NCBI RefSeq assembly: GCF_938030815.1 | Contig: NZ_CALHII010000278.1 | Span: 1 to 30,945, forward strand | Length of the DNA stretch: 30,945 nucleotides | Direction: 5' to 3' | Source of the DNA: an uncultured Campylobacter sp. | Lineage (GTDB): Bacteria > Campylobacterota > Campylobacteria > Campylobacterales > Campylobacteraceae | Part shown: positions 15,385-24,829 of the stretch, in pieces | Position numbering within the stretch: the first letter of the stretch is position 1 | Layout of the letters: every line of letters begins with the position of its first letter | The notes under the pieces: model-generated | Seen by the model: the letters and a program-made list of their open reading frames with translations, nothing else | What the model was told of the DNA's origin: nothing | Database searches by the model: none | Made by a program: the position numbers and the translations under genes

Positions 15385-16219
15385 CCTGGCGCCGCTTTTG
15401 GGGCTTTGCGGCAATCTTTTTACGCCGCTTGAGATGCCTAAATATGACCCGCAAAAGGCGCGGCTGGGCGCAAAAATTTTTACCGACGTAAGATTTAGCA
15501 GCAAAGGCCGCTCCTGCGAGAGCTGCCATAACTTCTATCTAAACGACTCAGGCGCTTCAGTGCGCGATGGACGCGTGCCTACGCTAATAAATTCTTATTA
15601 TTTTGACCGCTACTTGGGCGATTATAATTTCGCGGGCTTTGAAGCGCGGATCGCGGCGTCGGTTTTTGGCACGAACGAGCTTGATGCGAGCGAAGATAGA
15701 ATTTTAGAGCTTATTAAGAAGAATTTAGCCTACAAGCAGGCTTTTGAAAGTGCTTACGGTGAGGCGAATACGGCGAACTTCATTGATGCGCTGAAGGAAT
15801 TTTTAAAATCCAAAACGGCGATAAATTCCAAATTTGACCGATTTTTGCGCGGCGAGGTTAAGCTAAATGATGCCGAATATAACGGATATGTGCTTTTTGT
15901 GCGGCTGTGCTCGGCATGTCACAACGGCGTTAGCCTAGGCACCGGCAGCTTTACTAAAATTCGTCCAAGCGCGGAAGAGGAGGATGCGCCTAAGCATAGG
16001 CTCACTTCCGATGGATTTGAGTTGCGCCGCGTGCCTAGCTTGCGCAATATCACGCAAACCGCGCCTTACGTAAACGGGCAGACGGATTTGCGTCTTGCGG
16101 TGCGGCAGATCGCAAAGGATCTGCTAAAATACGATCTTAGCGATGGAGAACTTGATGCTTTGATGAGCTTTTTAGCTACACTTAAGGGCGAGATGACGGA
16201 GGCGCAGGATGAAAGATAA
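15347..16219 (+). CDS. Di-heme c-type cytochrome, CcpA/MauG-like peroxidase family
   Basis: A 290-residue periplasmic protein. A signal peptide (about residues 1-22) is followed by two haem-binding C-x2-C-H motifs, C-E-S-C-H at 57-61 and C-S-A-C-H at 188-192, and a late R-V-P-S-L-R-N-I-T-Q-T-A-P-Y typical of bacterial cytochrome c peroxidases. The usual histidine just after T-A-P-Y is replaced (V-N-G-Q), so the active-site or second-haem ligand set may be altered and it may not be a true peroxidase. It would receive electrons from c-type cytochromes and reduce H2O2 or a related oxidant. The ATG lies inside the preceding gene, and the stop overlaps the c-di-GMP gene by 11 bases, so these are cotranscribed. 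Confidence 0.85.
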   Translation: MRSKRVLSCFIFSLAPLLGLCGNLFTPLEMPKYDPQKARLGAKIFTDVRFSSKGRSCESCHNFYLNDSGASVRDGRVPTLINSYYFDRYLGDYNFAGFEARIAASVFGTNELDASEDRILELIKKNLAYKQAFESAYGEANTANFIDALKEFLKSKTAINSKFDRFLRGEVKLNDAEYNGYVLFVRLCSACHNGVSLGTGSFTKIRPSAEEEDAPKHRLTSDGFELRRVPSLRNITQTAPYVNGQTDLRLAVRQIAKDLLKYDLSDGELDALMSFLATLKGEMTEAQDER

Positions 16220-18629
16220 GATAATGTGGGCTTTGATGGCGGGGATTATGATATTAGGCATAATCATCGCCGGGAATTATTTCTCGTCGCTAAGAGATGT
16301 AGCGAGATTTAGCACGATTTCGCGCGAGCTAGCTTTGATCGATAATGCCGACAACCGCTTAAATATATTATTTGATGCAAAGATCGCAAGAAGGGACTTT
16401 TCGATCGCAAATGCCGATATGCGCGGCATCTATCAGGTGTTGCAAGCTCTGCAAAAAGACAAAATCATCGATAAAATCGGACTTAGCAGCGATGTGCGCG
16501 CGATCGGAAGCGCTTTTAGCGATAAAATTTCGCTTTTAGACGAGCTTGGGGCTTTAAATTCGCAGAATTTAATCCTTTTTCAAAGTCTGCAGCAAAAATT
16601 TTTATCCAGTGGCGCAAATGCGCAAAGAGCAAATCTCTACTCTCAAATTTTAGGGCTTAACTATAAAAATCGTTCCGAGATCTCTGCTTTAAAAAGCGCG
16701 CTAGAAAGCGCAGATGCGTCAAGCCCCGACGAAGCTGCGTTTATAGGAATCGCGCGGCAAATTTTAAGGAATTTCGAGCGTCAAAATATCATCGTAAGCG
16801 ATAATCTCTCGTTGCTCAACGAGCGCTTCGCAAGTCTGCGCGAACGATTTTCTTACGCTAGCGAGAAATTCTACGGCTCGTTTATGCAAATGACGATGCT
16901 TTACACGGCGGTGTTTTTGTCGTTTTTACTGCTTACTTACATCATAAATTCCAATGCTTTGCGTAGTAAACGCGCCCTCGCGCCCTATCGCGCCCTATGC
17001 GAGGAGGCAGGCGAAGCGATAGTTTTAGCAGATCAGAGCTTTAAAATTTTATACGCTAATAAAAGCGCGCTTAGCTTAAGCGGCTACGAACAAAACGAGC
17101 TGCAAGGAAGCGATCTTGGAGTTTTGATGCCCAAAGATAAGGGGACCGAACTTCCTGCGATGGTAAATAAAAGCGCCAAAGATACGCGCCTGCTTCGTAA
17201 AAACGGCGAACTAGCCGATGTGAGCCTAAGGCTAGCAAATATCGCGGCTGCATCTAAGCCGCCGCTATATGCGCTTTACGCTCATGACATCGGCGAGCGC
17301 GAGATTATGAAGCTAGCTCTTGCGAGCGCAAAGGAGAGCTTAAACAATCAAGTCTATATCGATCATCTTACGGGCCAGGGCAACGAAGCAGCGCTATACG
17401 AGCTAATAAACGCCGAAAAAACGGGCGTAGCGATCTACATAACTATCGTAAATTTTGCAAATTTACGGCTTTTTTACAAGGCGGAGACGACGAATGAAAT
17501 TCTGCGCTCCTTTGCGCGCACGCTTGCGATGTGTATCGAATCGCATGAGATCAAAGCTAGTATCTTTCGCATCCAATCGGATGAGTTTTGCCTATTTTAC
17601 GAGGGACTAAATGTCGCGCGCGACGTGGAGATCATAAACAAATATTTTACCGACAAGGTCTTTAATCTCCATACGACCGAGGGCTTTGCCTCCGCGCCTT
17701 TAAATATCACGATGGGTGTAAGCGAGCGTGCAGACGTAGCGGGCGGCGCAAATAGGGTCTTTCAGGCGGTTATGGCGATGTATGAGGCGCAGAGCAAAAA
17801 CGAGCACGTGGGCTTTTACTCGCGCCCAAATGCGATTGAGGAAAAATATCTTCAAAACCAGATTATGATCAACACCATTCAAAACGCGATCAAGAAAAAT
17901 CAAGTCTTTGTGCTCGTTCAGCCCATATTTGATATTACCCACCGCGACCCTAGTGGCAACACATACGGCACCGAGGGCGGTGATTATGTCCCGTTAGTAT
18001 ATGAAATTCTAATCCGCCTAATCGATCGTTCGGGCAAGACGCGCTGCCCGGGTGAGTTTATCGATATCGCAAAGCAAACCTCGCTCTACATCCCGCTAAC
18101 TCAGGTCGTAATAAACGAAGCCTTTCGCTTGCTAGACCGCTTCGCAGGGACTTGCTTTAGCATAAATCTTTCATATTTTGACATCGCAAACGAAGGTATC
18201 AAGGAGCTTTTAGAGCGCAAGCTAGCATCCAGCCCAAATGCTTCAAATCTATTCATTGAAATTTTAGAAAGCGAGGAATTCGACGATTACGAGAGCCTTA
18301 GAAGCTTCATCGCCGTAGCCAAAAACTATGGCTGCAAGGTCGCGATAGACGATTTTGGCAGCGGATACTCCAACTACTATAGAATTTTAACGCTCGACGT
18401 GGATTACATAAAGATCGACGGAGCGCTCATCAAAAATATCGCAAACGACAAAAACTCGCGCGCTATCGTCGAAACTATCGCTAACTTCGCGCGCAAGCAG
18501 GGCTACGAGCTCATCGCCGAATACGTAGAAAACCACGAAATTTCAATCATCTTAGAAGAGATGGGGATTAAATATATGCAAGGCTACTTCTACAGCAAGC
18601 CGATGGAGCCTTCGAGGATAAAATTCTAA
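16209..18629 (+). CDS. Membrane PAS-GGDEF-EAL protein, probable c-di-GMP phosphodiesterase
   Basis: An 806-residue protein. Membrane segments at about residues 7-25 and 227-246 bound a helical periplasmic sensor that resembles a DAHL-type ligand domain (family from memory). A PAS domain (about 255-365) and a GGDEF domain (about 380-540) follow; the latter's signature is degenerate (Q-S-D-E-F near 456-460 instead of G-G-D-E-F), so it is probably not an active cyclase. The EAL domain (about 555-803) keeps the E-I-L-I-R start, F-I-E-I-L-E, D-D-F-G-S-G-Y, Y-I-K-I-D, A-E-Y-V-E and Q-G-Y, so c-di-GMP hydrolysis is expected. It is the last gene of the operon and overlaps the di-heme gene, suggesting redox sensing linked to c-di-GMP. 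Confidence 0.88.
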   Translation: MKDKIMWALMAGIMILGIIIAGNYFSSLRDVARFSTISRELALIDNADNRLNILFDAKIARRDFSIANADMRGIYQVLQALQKDKIIDKIGLSSDVRAIGSAFSDKISLLDELGALNSQNLILFQSLQQKFLSSGANAQRANLYSQILGLNYKNRSEISALKSALESADASSPDEAAFIGIARQILRNFERQNIIVSDNLSLLNERFASLRERFSYASEKFYGSFMQMTMLYTAVFLSFLLLTYIINSNALRSKRALAPYRALCEEAGEAIVLADQSFKILYANKSALSLSGYEQNELQGSDLGVLMPKDKGTELPAMVNKSAKDTRLLRKNGELADVSLRLANIAAASKPPLYALYAHDIGEREIMKLALASAKESLNNQVYIDHLTGQGNEAALYELINAEKTGVAIYITIVNFANLRLFYKAETTNEILRSFARTLAMCIESHEIKASIFRIQSDEFCLFYEGLNVARDVEIINKYFTDKVFNLHTTEGFASAPLNITMGVSERADVAGGANRVFQAVMAMYEAQSKNEHVGFYSRPNAIEEKYLQNQIMINTIQNAIKKNQVFVLVQPIFDITHRDPSGNTYGTEGGDYVPLVYEILIRLIDRSGKTRCPGEFIDIAKQTSLYIPLTQVVINEAFRLLDRFAGTCFSINLSYFDIANEGIKELLERKLASSPNASNLFIEILESEEFDDYESLRSFIAVAKNYGCKVAIDDFGSGYSNYYRILTLDVDYIKIDGALIKNIANDKNSRAIVETIANFARKQGYELIAEYVENHEISIILEEMGIKYMQGYFYSKPMEPSRIKF

Positions 18630-19225
18630 TCTCATCTCGCCGCGACTTTATAGCCCGCCTCTTTAAATTTATAGCCCAAAGATCGCCTCCGCAAGGTGAG
18701 AGATTCTGATTTAGCAAGCCGCCGCTTTAATTTATACAGAATTCATCTTGGCAGATACTGCGCGGTTTTATCGCAAACTTATAGCGCGCACCTTATAGCT
18801 AGGATTGCCGTAAAAGCTTGCGCATGGCAAATGAAGTGAGAGCTAAATTTAAAATTTAATAGCGGATTTATGGATAAAATTTTATGAAGTTCAAAATTTT
18901 AAAATTCCAAGCCGTAAAATTTTAAAATTTGAAATGCGCGAGCGGCAAATTTAAGGCTAAATTTTAAAATTTCGTAGCGATAAAATTTTAAATTCCGCGC
19001 CTTAAATCCGCCTGCAAATTTTAAAATTTTATGACGTGAATTTTGATCCATTCGTTTTATAACATTTCGCGCGAACTTTGCAAAATAAAAATTTTAACGA
19101 GCTTTACTCTAATTAGCGATAGAGCTTTCAAATGCAGGTGAAATTTTTAAGTGCAAACTTCCCACTTCAGCAAGAATGAGCTTAAATTTTAGGCTTTAGC
19201 GCATTAGCTCAAGCGCAAATTCGCT
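18630..19225. other. Long AT-motif-rich gap
   Basis: 596 bases without a gene on either strand that I would call. It is crowded with AAAATTTTAAAATTTT-like words, particularly between 18840 and 19040, interspersed with GC-rich short stretches. No tRNA, terminator with a clear T-run, or start site with a ribosome binding site is seen. Confidence 0.5.
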
Positions 19226-20734
19226 CTAAGCCTTCATACTCCCCGTATCCTTAAATCTTTGATGCCACGACAACGCCTCGCTTAGGATGTGTGGAGTATG
19301 CCCCGCACAGGGCTGCGCGCATGCCCGCTCGAAATAATCTCTCAGCGCGTCTTGGTAAGTGGGATGCGCGATACTTATCATCGCGCGAGCCCGCTCACGA
19401 GGGCATTTACCGCGCAGATCGGCGATGCCGTATTCGGTGATGATAACCTGAGTATCGTGCTCGGTATGATCGACGTGGCTCACGAAGGGCACGATAGCGC
19501 TAATCGCGCCGCCCTTAGCGAGCGACGGGCTCAAAAATAGCGACAAATATCCGTTGCGAGCGAAGTCACCGCTACCGCCGATGCCATTTTTCATCTGCGA
19601 GCCCATGACGTTAGTGGAGTTTACATTGCCGTAGATGTCTGCCTCTAGCATGCCATTCATCGATACGACGCCAAGCCTTCTGATGAGTGCTGGCGAGTTG
19701 GAGACATCTTGTGAACGTAGTATGATGTGCTTGCGGTAGAAATCGATGTTTTTTTGAAATTCCTCGACACCTGCAGGGCTAAGCGATAGCGCTGTGGCAC
19801 TTGCAGTGCCTACGACGCCTCTTTTGATGAGATCTAGCATGCCGTCTTGGATCACCTCGGAGTAGCACTGCAGCCCTTGGTAGCCAGCATTTTGTAGTGA
19901 GCTAAGCACAGCGTTAGCGACGTTGCCGATGCCCGATTGTAGCGGCAGTAGCTTCTTTGCGGGAAGTCTGCCGCAAGCTTCCTCGTTTTTTAAGAATTTT
20001 ACGACATTGCACCCGATAGCGCTTGAAATTTCATCCACGGCGGTGAAATTATTGACGCGATCATGCGTCCTAGCCTCTATGACAGCGATTACTTTGGCAG
20101 GATCTACATGCATATAGGGACTGCCTACGCGATCGCCTACGTGCTTGATCGGCAGATCCGCAGTGTGCGGCGGCAGGCGCAGATCCGTAACGTCGTGAAT
20201 GCCCTCCAGCTCAAGCGGCTGATAGTAATTTACTTCTAAAATCACGCGATCGGCGATATCGAGCCAGGCTTGGTTGTTGCCTAGCGACGTGGACGGTACG
20301 AGCTCGCCGCTTTCTTTAATCGCCACTACTTCGATCACGGCAAAGTTTAGATGTGGAAAAAAGCCCGCCTTAAGCTGCGCGGCAAGGCTTGATAGATGCA
20401 CGTCTGCGTATTGCACGGCGCCGCTATTTATCGCACGGCGCATATCGGCATCCGTAAAAAACGGCGCGCGAAAGCTCACGGCACCTGCTTTTACCAAAAC
20501 TCCGTCTAAAAGCGGATCGGTCGATGCGCCTGTAAAAATTTTGATTTGATAGGGCTCGCCTTTTTCGTGCAGCGCCGTCGCTCGTTGTGCCAGAGCCTGC
20601 GGCAGCGCTAGTGCGCAGCCCGCCCCAACAAAGCCGCTAAAGCCCACCGATGCGCCGTTTGGGATCAGCTCGCAGGCTTCCTCGGCGCTCATAATTTTTG
20701 ATTTTAGATATTCGTTTTGCACGCGTGAGTTCAT
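19226..20734 (-). CDS. Acetyl-CoA hydrolase/transferase (succinyl-CoA:acetate CoA-transferase type)
   Basis: A 502-residue class I CoA-transferase. G-F-S-G-F-V-G-A-G (about residues 31-39) and G-I-G-N-V-A-N-A-V (268-276) are characteristic, and E293 in C-Y-S-E-V-I-Q-D-G is the expected catalytic glutamate. Later blocks V-S-M-N-G-M-L-E-A-D-I-Y-G-N and G-G-S-G-D-F-A-R-N match Cat1/AarC-type enzymes. It would move CoA between acetate and succinyl-CoA (or a similar acid), joining acetate handling to the TCA cycle. ATG 20734 follows AGGACGG, with a well-formed promoter at 20763-20790. It is monocistronic. The exact acyl donor cannot be read from sequence. Confidence 0.9.
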   Translation of the reverse strand: MNSRVQNEYLKSKIMSAEEACELIPNGASVGFSGFVGAGCALALPQALAQRATALHEKGEPYQIKIFTGASTDPLLDGVLVKAGAVSFRAPFFTDADMRRAINSGAVQYADVHLSSLAAQLKAGFFPHLNFAVIEVVAIKESGELVPSTSLGNNQAWLDIADRVILEVNYYQPLELEGIHDVTDLRLPPHTADLPIKHVGDRVGSPYMHVDPAKVIAVIEARTHDRVNNFTAVDEISSAIGCNVVKFLKNEEACGRLPAKKLLPLQSGIGNVANAVLSSLQNAGYQGLQCYSEVIQDGMLDLIKRGVVGTASATALSLSPAGVEEFQKNIDFYRKHIILRSQDVSNSPALIRRLGVVSMNGMLEADIYGNVNSTNVMGSQMKNGIGGSGDFARNGYLSLFLSPSLAKGGAISAIVPFVSHVDHTEHDTQVIITEYGIADLRGKCPRERARAMISIAHPTYQDALRDYFERACAQPCAGHTPHILSEALSWHQRFKDTGSMKA

Positions 20735-20762
20735 TTTCCGTCCTAGCCGTGATTTGGGCGAA

Positions 20763-20790
20763 ATTATAATATTTTTGCGCTAAATTTCAA
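20763..20790 (-). promoter_or_regulatory. Promoter of the CoA-transferase gene
   Basis: On the minus strand TTGAAA (20790-20785) and TATAAT (20768-20763) are 16 bases apart, followed by the gene at 20734. The same bases also read TATAAT on the plus strand (20765-20770), so the site could fire both ways. Confidence 0.6.
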
Positions 20791-20832
20791 AATCTAAATT
20801 TCGTGCGCGAGCTAGGCTATAGAGCAAAATAT

Positions 20833-20884
20833 GAGGCGCGATCGGTTGGGATACGTCGCCAAACGCCTCCGATCAGGCTTTTTT
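20833..20884 (+). terminator. Orphan intrinsic-terminator-like structure
   Basis: GATCGG (20840-20845) pairs with CCGATC (20869-20874), or GAGGCG (20833-20838) with CGCCTC (20864-20869), followed by AGGC and six Ts (20879-20884). The T-run fits plus-strand termination, yet no plus-strand gene lies before it. It could end a short RNA started from the plus-strand TATAAT at 20765, or be chance. Confidence 0.35.
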
Positions 20885-21681
20885 GCTTCGGCGGTTTGAA
20901 ATACGCACTTGCACAAGCGCTCCGTAAATAGGGTTTTAAGCGTGATTGAAGCTTGGTTTAATGATCTAGCTACGATATCATTAAACGCTTATCTCGCACC
21001 AAATCTTGCGGAATTTAGGCGCAAAATTTCATCGCATAATTTGTGAGCTGCGATATTTAAATTTAAGCTTCCTTTTGCAATTTAATCACTCACCGCACTC
21101 AAATTTAAATCTCCGCCTTGTAATTTTAAAATAGATATTTTAAAATTTATCGCTCGTGGCGTTTAAATTCCGCGTCTAGCGAGCCTTGAACTCATATTTG
21201 AAATTCCATCGCTTGCGGTGCACGCATTTGCCCGCCGCACCTATATTTTAATCCGCATTAATTGAAATTCCCTCTGCCTAAAATTCTTGCCACTACACGC
21301 AAGACGGCAATTTAAAATTTCGACCGCGCTTTTTTTGGAGCGGCTCGACGTAGATACGCAAAATTTTGATAAATTTACGCTTGCAAAATTCTAAAAATCA
21401 TATCATCGTCACGACTAAATTGCAGATTTTGTTTAAATTCTAGTTCTTAAAATTTTAGACTGGTCGTCACGCACGATTTGCAATTCAAAGAGCCTTGCCG
21501 CGTAAATTCTAATCTCTACTGAGTCCAAAAATTACAACGCTTAAGACACAAATTTAAACGCGTTTTAGAATTCAAAATTTAGCCCGCCTTGTTACCATTT
21601 TCGGTCGAGCTTTATAAAATTTCGGCAAATTTTATACTCGCGGAATTTTAAAATTTTATCGCCGTAAAAGCCAGTAAAATT

Positions 21682-22200
21682 TTACTTCTGTGGCTTGCCG
21701 TCGCCGAATTTTGCGGCTATCTCCTCGCTGCAGCTTTCCTTGGGCGCCCAGCCTTCGCGCTTCATCCGCGCCAGATTGTCACACGCCTCCTGCGAGCCGC
21801 CCTCGCAAAGCTCATCGTATATCACGAGGCTGCGGCACTGCCCGCTCGCAAAGCTCTCCAGCGCCGCGGCGTTGCCCAGACAGGCTCGCTCGCGCAGATC
21901 GCTCATCGCCCGCCCGCCCGCGCCGTCCGTTTTGCCTCCCTGCTTCCGCTCGGCGAGGGTTGCGAGCTCGCACGCGTCTGCGAAAAAGCCCTGCGCTTTG
22001 AAGCGGTTTCGCACGACGCCGCGACCGCCCAGCTCGTATCTCATCGCCGCTTCGTAGCATGCGGCGGCGTCCTTTTTGCCGCATTTTGCTAAAAGCGCGC
22101 TGGTTTTTGCGCCGCTAAATTTAAACTCTTTGGCTTTGCCGTCCGCGTTTGCTAAACTAAGCACCAGCGCCGCACCCAGCGCAAGCTTTAAAACTTTCAT
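21682..22200 (-). CDS. Secreted Cys-rich Sel1-like (Hcp-type) protein
   Basis: A 172-residue exported protein: residues 1-19 form a signal peptide ending A-N-A. The mature part contains Sel1-like helix pairs with paired cysteines, as in the Helicobacter Hcp family: K-C-G-K-K-D-A-A-A-C-Y-E-A-A-M-R-Y-E-L-G-G-R-G-V, then further pairs (A-C-E-L, R-A-C-L-G-N, C-E-G-G-S-Q-E-A-C-D-N-L). The repeats are shorter and less regular than in HcpA. Disulfide-stapled alpha-solenoids of this type are usually periplasmic or secreted scaffolds. Codon use is like the neighbouring conserved genes. It is oriented with the next gene but separated by 293 bases. Confidence 0.65.
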   Translation of the reverse strand: MKVLKLALGAALVLSLANADGKAKEFKFSGAKTSALLAKCGKKDAAACYEAAMRYELGGRGVVRNRFKAQGFFADACELATLAERKQGGKTDGAGGRAMSDLRERACLGNAAALESFASGQCRSLVIYDELCEGGSQEACDNLARMKREGWAPKESCSEEIAAKFGDGKPQK

Positions 22201-22493
22201 CTCTGCTCCTTTTGATTTTGTTTATCCGCCGCGCACCCCGATTTACTGCTTCATTGCGCCGCACCCACGAAAATTGCTTTAAATTTTAAAACCAAACCTC
22301 GCTCATTCGAAGCAGAACGGGGCCGCCACGCGGTGATCGACGCCTTTAAATGCGGATCGCACGCTCATCTAGGTGCGAGTTGTAAAATTTAAGCTTTCGT
22401 GCGGCGAAATTTGCAAGGCGTTCGGCAATCTACGCGGTCTAGCCCTAAAAAGCAATTCTGTGCCGCCCAAAGAAGCGCTTTGCCTCTGTCGCG

Positions 22494-23060
22494 CTAATTT
22501 TTCGGCAGTAGATCGAGCACCGCGCAGGCGCGCTTGTTGTGCATTTTGCACGCCCTGTCTAGCGCCTGTCCCGAGAGCTCAAAGCTCTGAGGGGTGCCGA
22601 TTCCTTGGAGATATTTGACCGACAGCTCGTAGCACGCCTCGCTACTGCCGGCATCGCACTGCTCGCGAAAAAGCTCAAACGACGCTACGACGTCCTTCTC
22701 CACGCCCAAGCCCCGTCCTAGCGCATCTGCGTAGAAAAAGCACGACAGCTGATCTTTTCGTTCGCAGCCGCTTTTCAGACCACGCGCGACGCGCTCGCAG
22801 GAGCCTTCGTCGCTTTTTACGATGCAGCTTTGCAGATCCGCTCGTGAAATTCCATCCGTTTGAATGACCGCATCGGCGCTGCTTTGCGAGCCGGCGCTTA
22901 CTTCGCCGCTCTTTAGAAAGTGCGCGTTTCGCGTGGCAGTCTCGCCGATACTCGTTGTTTTGTCCGTTTTGTCCGCCGCAGAAATTTTATCCGCCCTCGC
23001 GCTCTTGTCGCAGTTTGCCGCAAGTGCGCAAAATAGCGCCAAAAATAGAAATTTTTTCAT
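22494..23060 (-). CDS. Secreted Sel1-like repeat protein
   Basis: ATG 23060 (M-K-K-F-L-F-L-A-L-F) is chosen over a start 27 bases upstream because GGAGG lies 5 bases before it. Residues 1-16 look like a signal peptide; C17 is preceded by A-A-N, a poor lipobox. A hydrophilic, A/D/K/T/S-rich stretch (about 18-75) follows, then a C-terminal Sel1-like region: L-S-C-F-F-Y-A-D-A-L-G-R-G-L-G-V-E, A-C-Y-E-L-S-V-K-Y-L-Q-G-I-G and A-L-D-R-A-C-K, with cysteines spaced like Hcp proteins. It is 188 residues long. It is a second Hcp-type protein beside the 21682 gene but is not a close copy. Confidence 0.6.
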   Translation of the reverse strand: MKKFLFLALFCALAANCDKSARADKISAADKTDKTTSIGETATRNAHFLKSGEVSAGSQSSADAVIQTDGISRADLQSCIVKSDEGSCERVARGLKSGCERKDQLSCFFYADALGRGLGVEKDVVASFELFREQCDAGSSEACYELSVKYLQGIGTPQSFELSGQALDRACKMHNKRACAVLDLLPKN

Positions 23061-23197
23061 ACCCGCCTCCGTTAAATTTAGTGCCATTTTAATTAAAAAT
23101 GCTGAATTTAATGAAAATGCGCTCTGCCCTAAATTCCAGCTCTGTGTCGCAGCTTGTTTGGGGCACGAAATTTAAAGCGCGGCGCCAAAGCGATCGA

Positions 23198-23629
23198 TCA
23201 CAGGCTTTTTAGTGCCGCGAGTACATTTTGCGCGTCCTGCTCGGGTTCAGCGATACGGCTAAAGCGCTTTATCTCTTTGCCGCCTCTAAAAATCAGGGTT
23301 TGGCGGTGGTAAAATTTCTTCCCGTCGCCGGTGGTGAAGGTTTCTAGCCGCAGCGGCGCTTCAAGCTCGAATTTTTCGTCGTTTATGAACTCAAACGTAG
23401 CGCCCGTAGCGCGCTTAAACTCGCTCGTGCCTGCCTCGCCCATGCTGCCTACGGCGATAAGCTCAAAGCCGAGGGCTCTTATCTGCGCAAACGCGCTCTC
23501 GTAGGCCTTGCACTGAAGCGTGCAGCCCGTAAGCCCCGCCGCGCCGCGCAACTCTACGGGCAAAAATTTGCCGCTGTCGCCCATTTTCGGGTAGGTAAAA
23601 ACCACGCAGTTTTTCGGTAAATTTTTCAT
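23198..23629 (-). CDS. Peroxiredoxin (Prx/redoxin family)
   Basis: ATG 23629 (M-K-N-L-P-K-N-C) follows AAGGCGAG and gives 143 residues; a start 39 bases upstream would add residues without homology. V-V-F-T-Y-P-K-M-G-D is followed by the T-G-C-T-L-Q-C motif (about residues 35-41), in which the first Cys is the likely peroxidatic residue, with a nearby second Cys as possible resolving partner as in PrxQ/BCP. Later F-Y-H-R-Q-T-L-I-F completes the thioredoxin-like core. It would reduce H2O2 or organic peroxides in the cytoplasm. The stretch between Y-P-K and T-G-C is longer than in E. coli Bcp. Confidence 0.75.
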   Translation of the reverse strand: MKNLPKNCVVFTYPKMGDSGKFLPVELRGAAGLTGCTLQCKAYESAFAQIRALGFELIAVGSMGEAGTSEFKRATGATFEFINDEKFELEAPLRLETFTTGDGKKFYHRQTLIFRGGKEIKRFSRIAEPEQDAQNVLAALKSL

Positions 23630-23731
23630 CTCTCGCCTTTTGATCGAAATAGGTCGCAAAAATAGCATAAAAAATCTTAAACCCGCTTAACGGATGAAAT
23701 TTTAATAAAATTTATCCCGCATTTCGGGCTT

Positions 23732-24742
23732 TTACTCGTTGTTTCCCGCGATCGTTTCGATTAATTTGCGTTTGTTGCGGCGGTTGTAAAGCACCGACGA
23801 AAGGAGCGATAGTGCGATGAATAATATCCCCACGGTGCCCGTTATGATTTCGCTTACTTCAAATTTCAGCTTGGCAAACATTATAAACGCCAAACACGCG
23901 ATGGCGTAGTGCGCGCCGTGCTCCAGATAGGCAAAGTGCGACAGCGTGCCGCGCGCGACGAGATACAGCGTGATAGAACGCACGAACATCGCGCCGGCGC
24001 CGAGGCCTAGCATGATGATGAAGATATTATCGCTTAGCGCAAACGCGCCGATCACGCCGTCGAAGCTAAAGCTCGCGTCCAGAGTTTCTAAATACAAAAA
24101 GCCCGCAAGGCCGTTTTTTACGCCGTCCGTGCCGAAAAGGCGGTCGAAGCAGGAGATGAGTAGATAGAGTAAGATCGCGCCGAAATACGCTGCGCCGAGC
24201 GTTGCCGAACCCGTTTTAGCAAGCAGCACGAGCCCTGCGGCTAGAGCGATCAGCGTGGGGGCGTTTGGAATGCGCTTTAAAAATCGTACGAGTCCGTTAT
24301 TTTCGATTATGCCTAGCCAGTGTAGCTCGCGCTGCGTATCGAAGAAAAAATCGCAAAAGACCATCAGTAAAAACGCGCCCCCGAAAACGTAAATTTGCGC
24401 CTCATTCTCGCTTAAAATTTCATGGTAGCGCTGCGGCTGCTTAAGCGCCAGCACGAGGGTTTCCCAAAGACCCAGATGCGCGCTTGCGGCGACGATGAGC
24501 ATTGGAAATAAAAATCTCATGCCAAAAACCGCGATCGGAATGCCCCAGAGGATAAATCTGCTCTGCCACACCGGCACCATATCTTTTAGCACCTTGGCAT
24601 TGACTACGGCGTTATCGAAGCTGAGGCTGATTTCGAGTGCGCATAAAAGCACGCAGATATAAGCGGCACCAGCACCGCCGATATAAAACGCGATAGCAAG
24701 CGCAATTAGGCTTACCACAAAAGAGGAATAAAAATATTTCAT
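23732..24742 (-). CDS. DUF475 family integral membrane protein
   Basis: A 336-residue protein with about nine membrane segments. The pattern L-E-I-S-L-S-F-D-N-A-V-V-N-A (early) and later L-E-T-L-D-A-S-F-S-F-D-G-V-I-G-A-F-A matches DUF475, a relative of the TerC group, in which paired acidic residues in membrane helices are conserved. ATG 24742 (M-K-Y-F-Y) is favoured over an upstream TTG start at 24778 because the upstream extension is basic and overlaps the promoter area. The role is unknown; metal (Mn/Ca) or tellurite-related export has been suggested for the wider family. It is divergent from the antiporter gene. Confidence 0.85.
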   Translation of the reverse strand: MKYFYSSFVVSLIALAIAFYIGGAGAAYICVLLCALEISLSFDNAVVNAKVLKDMVPVWQSRFILWGIPIAVFGMRFLFPMLIVAASAHLGLWETLVLALKQPQRYHEILSENEAQIYVFGGAFLLMVFCDFFFDTQRELHWLGIIENNGLVRFLKRIPNAPTLIALAAGLVLLAKTGSATLGAAYFGAILLYLLISCFDRLFGTDGVKNGLAGFLYLETLDASFSFDGVIGAFALSDNIFIIMLGLGAGAMFVRSITLYLVARGTLSHFAYLEHGAHYAIACLAFIMFAKLKFEVSEIITGTVGILFIALSLLSSVLYNRRNKRKLIETIAGNNE

Positions 24743-24829
24743 CGCTGTCCTAGCCGATTTTTTGCGCGATTTTAGCAAAATTTAGCCCTAAATTCTATAT
24801 AATTGCAAAAATTCCAAAAAAGGCAAAAG

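Larger units (their letters stand above)
20735..21681. other. 947-base gap, mostly AT-motif-rich
   Basis: Apart from the promoter and the orphan terminator-like structure it contains a perfect 10-bp inverted repeat: GTTTAATGAT (20956-20965) and ATCATTAAAC (20977-20986), separated by 11 bases. From about 21050 to 21680 the DNA is a run of AAATTT-like motifs with no frame carrying a ribosome binding site. No tRNA or known RNA is recognised. Confidence 0.5.

Noticed and set aside
21690..22057. Plus-strand frames of 103 and 120 codons
   Set aside because: Antisense to the Sel1-like gene, Arg/Ser/Pro-rich and lacking ribosome binding sites.
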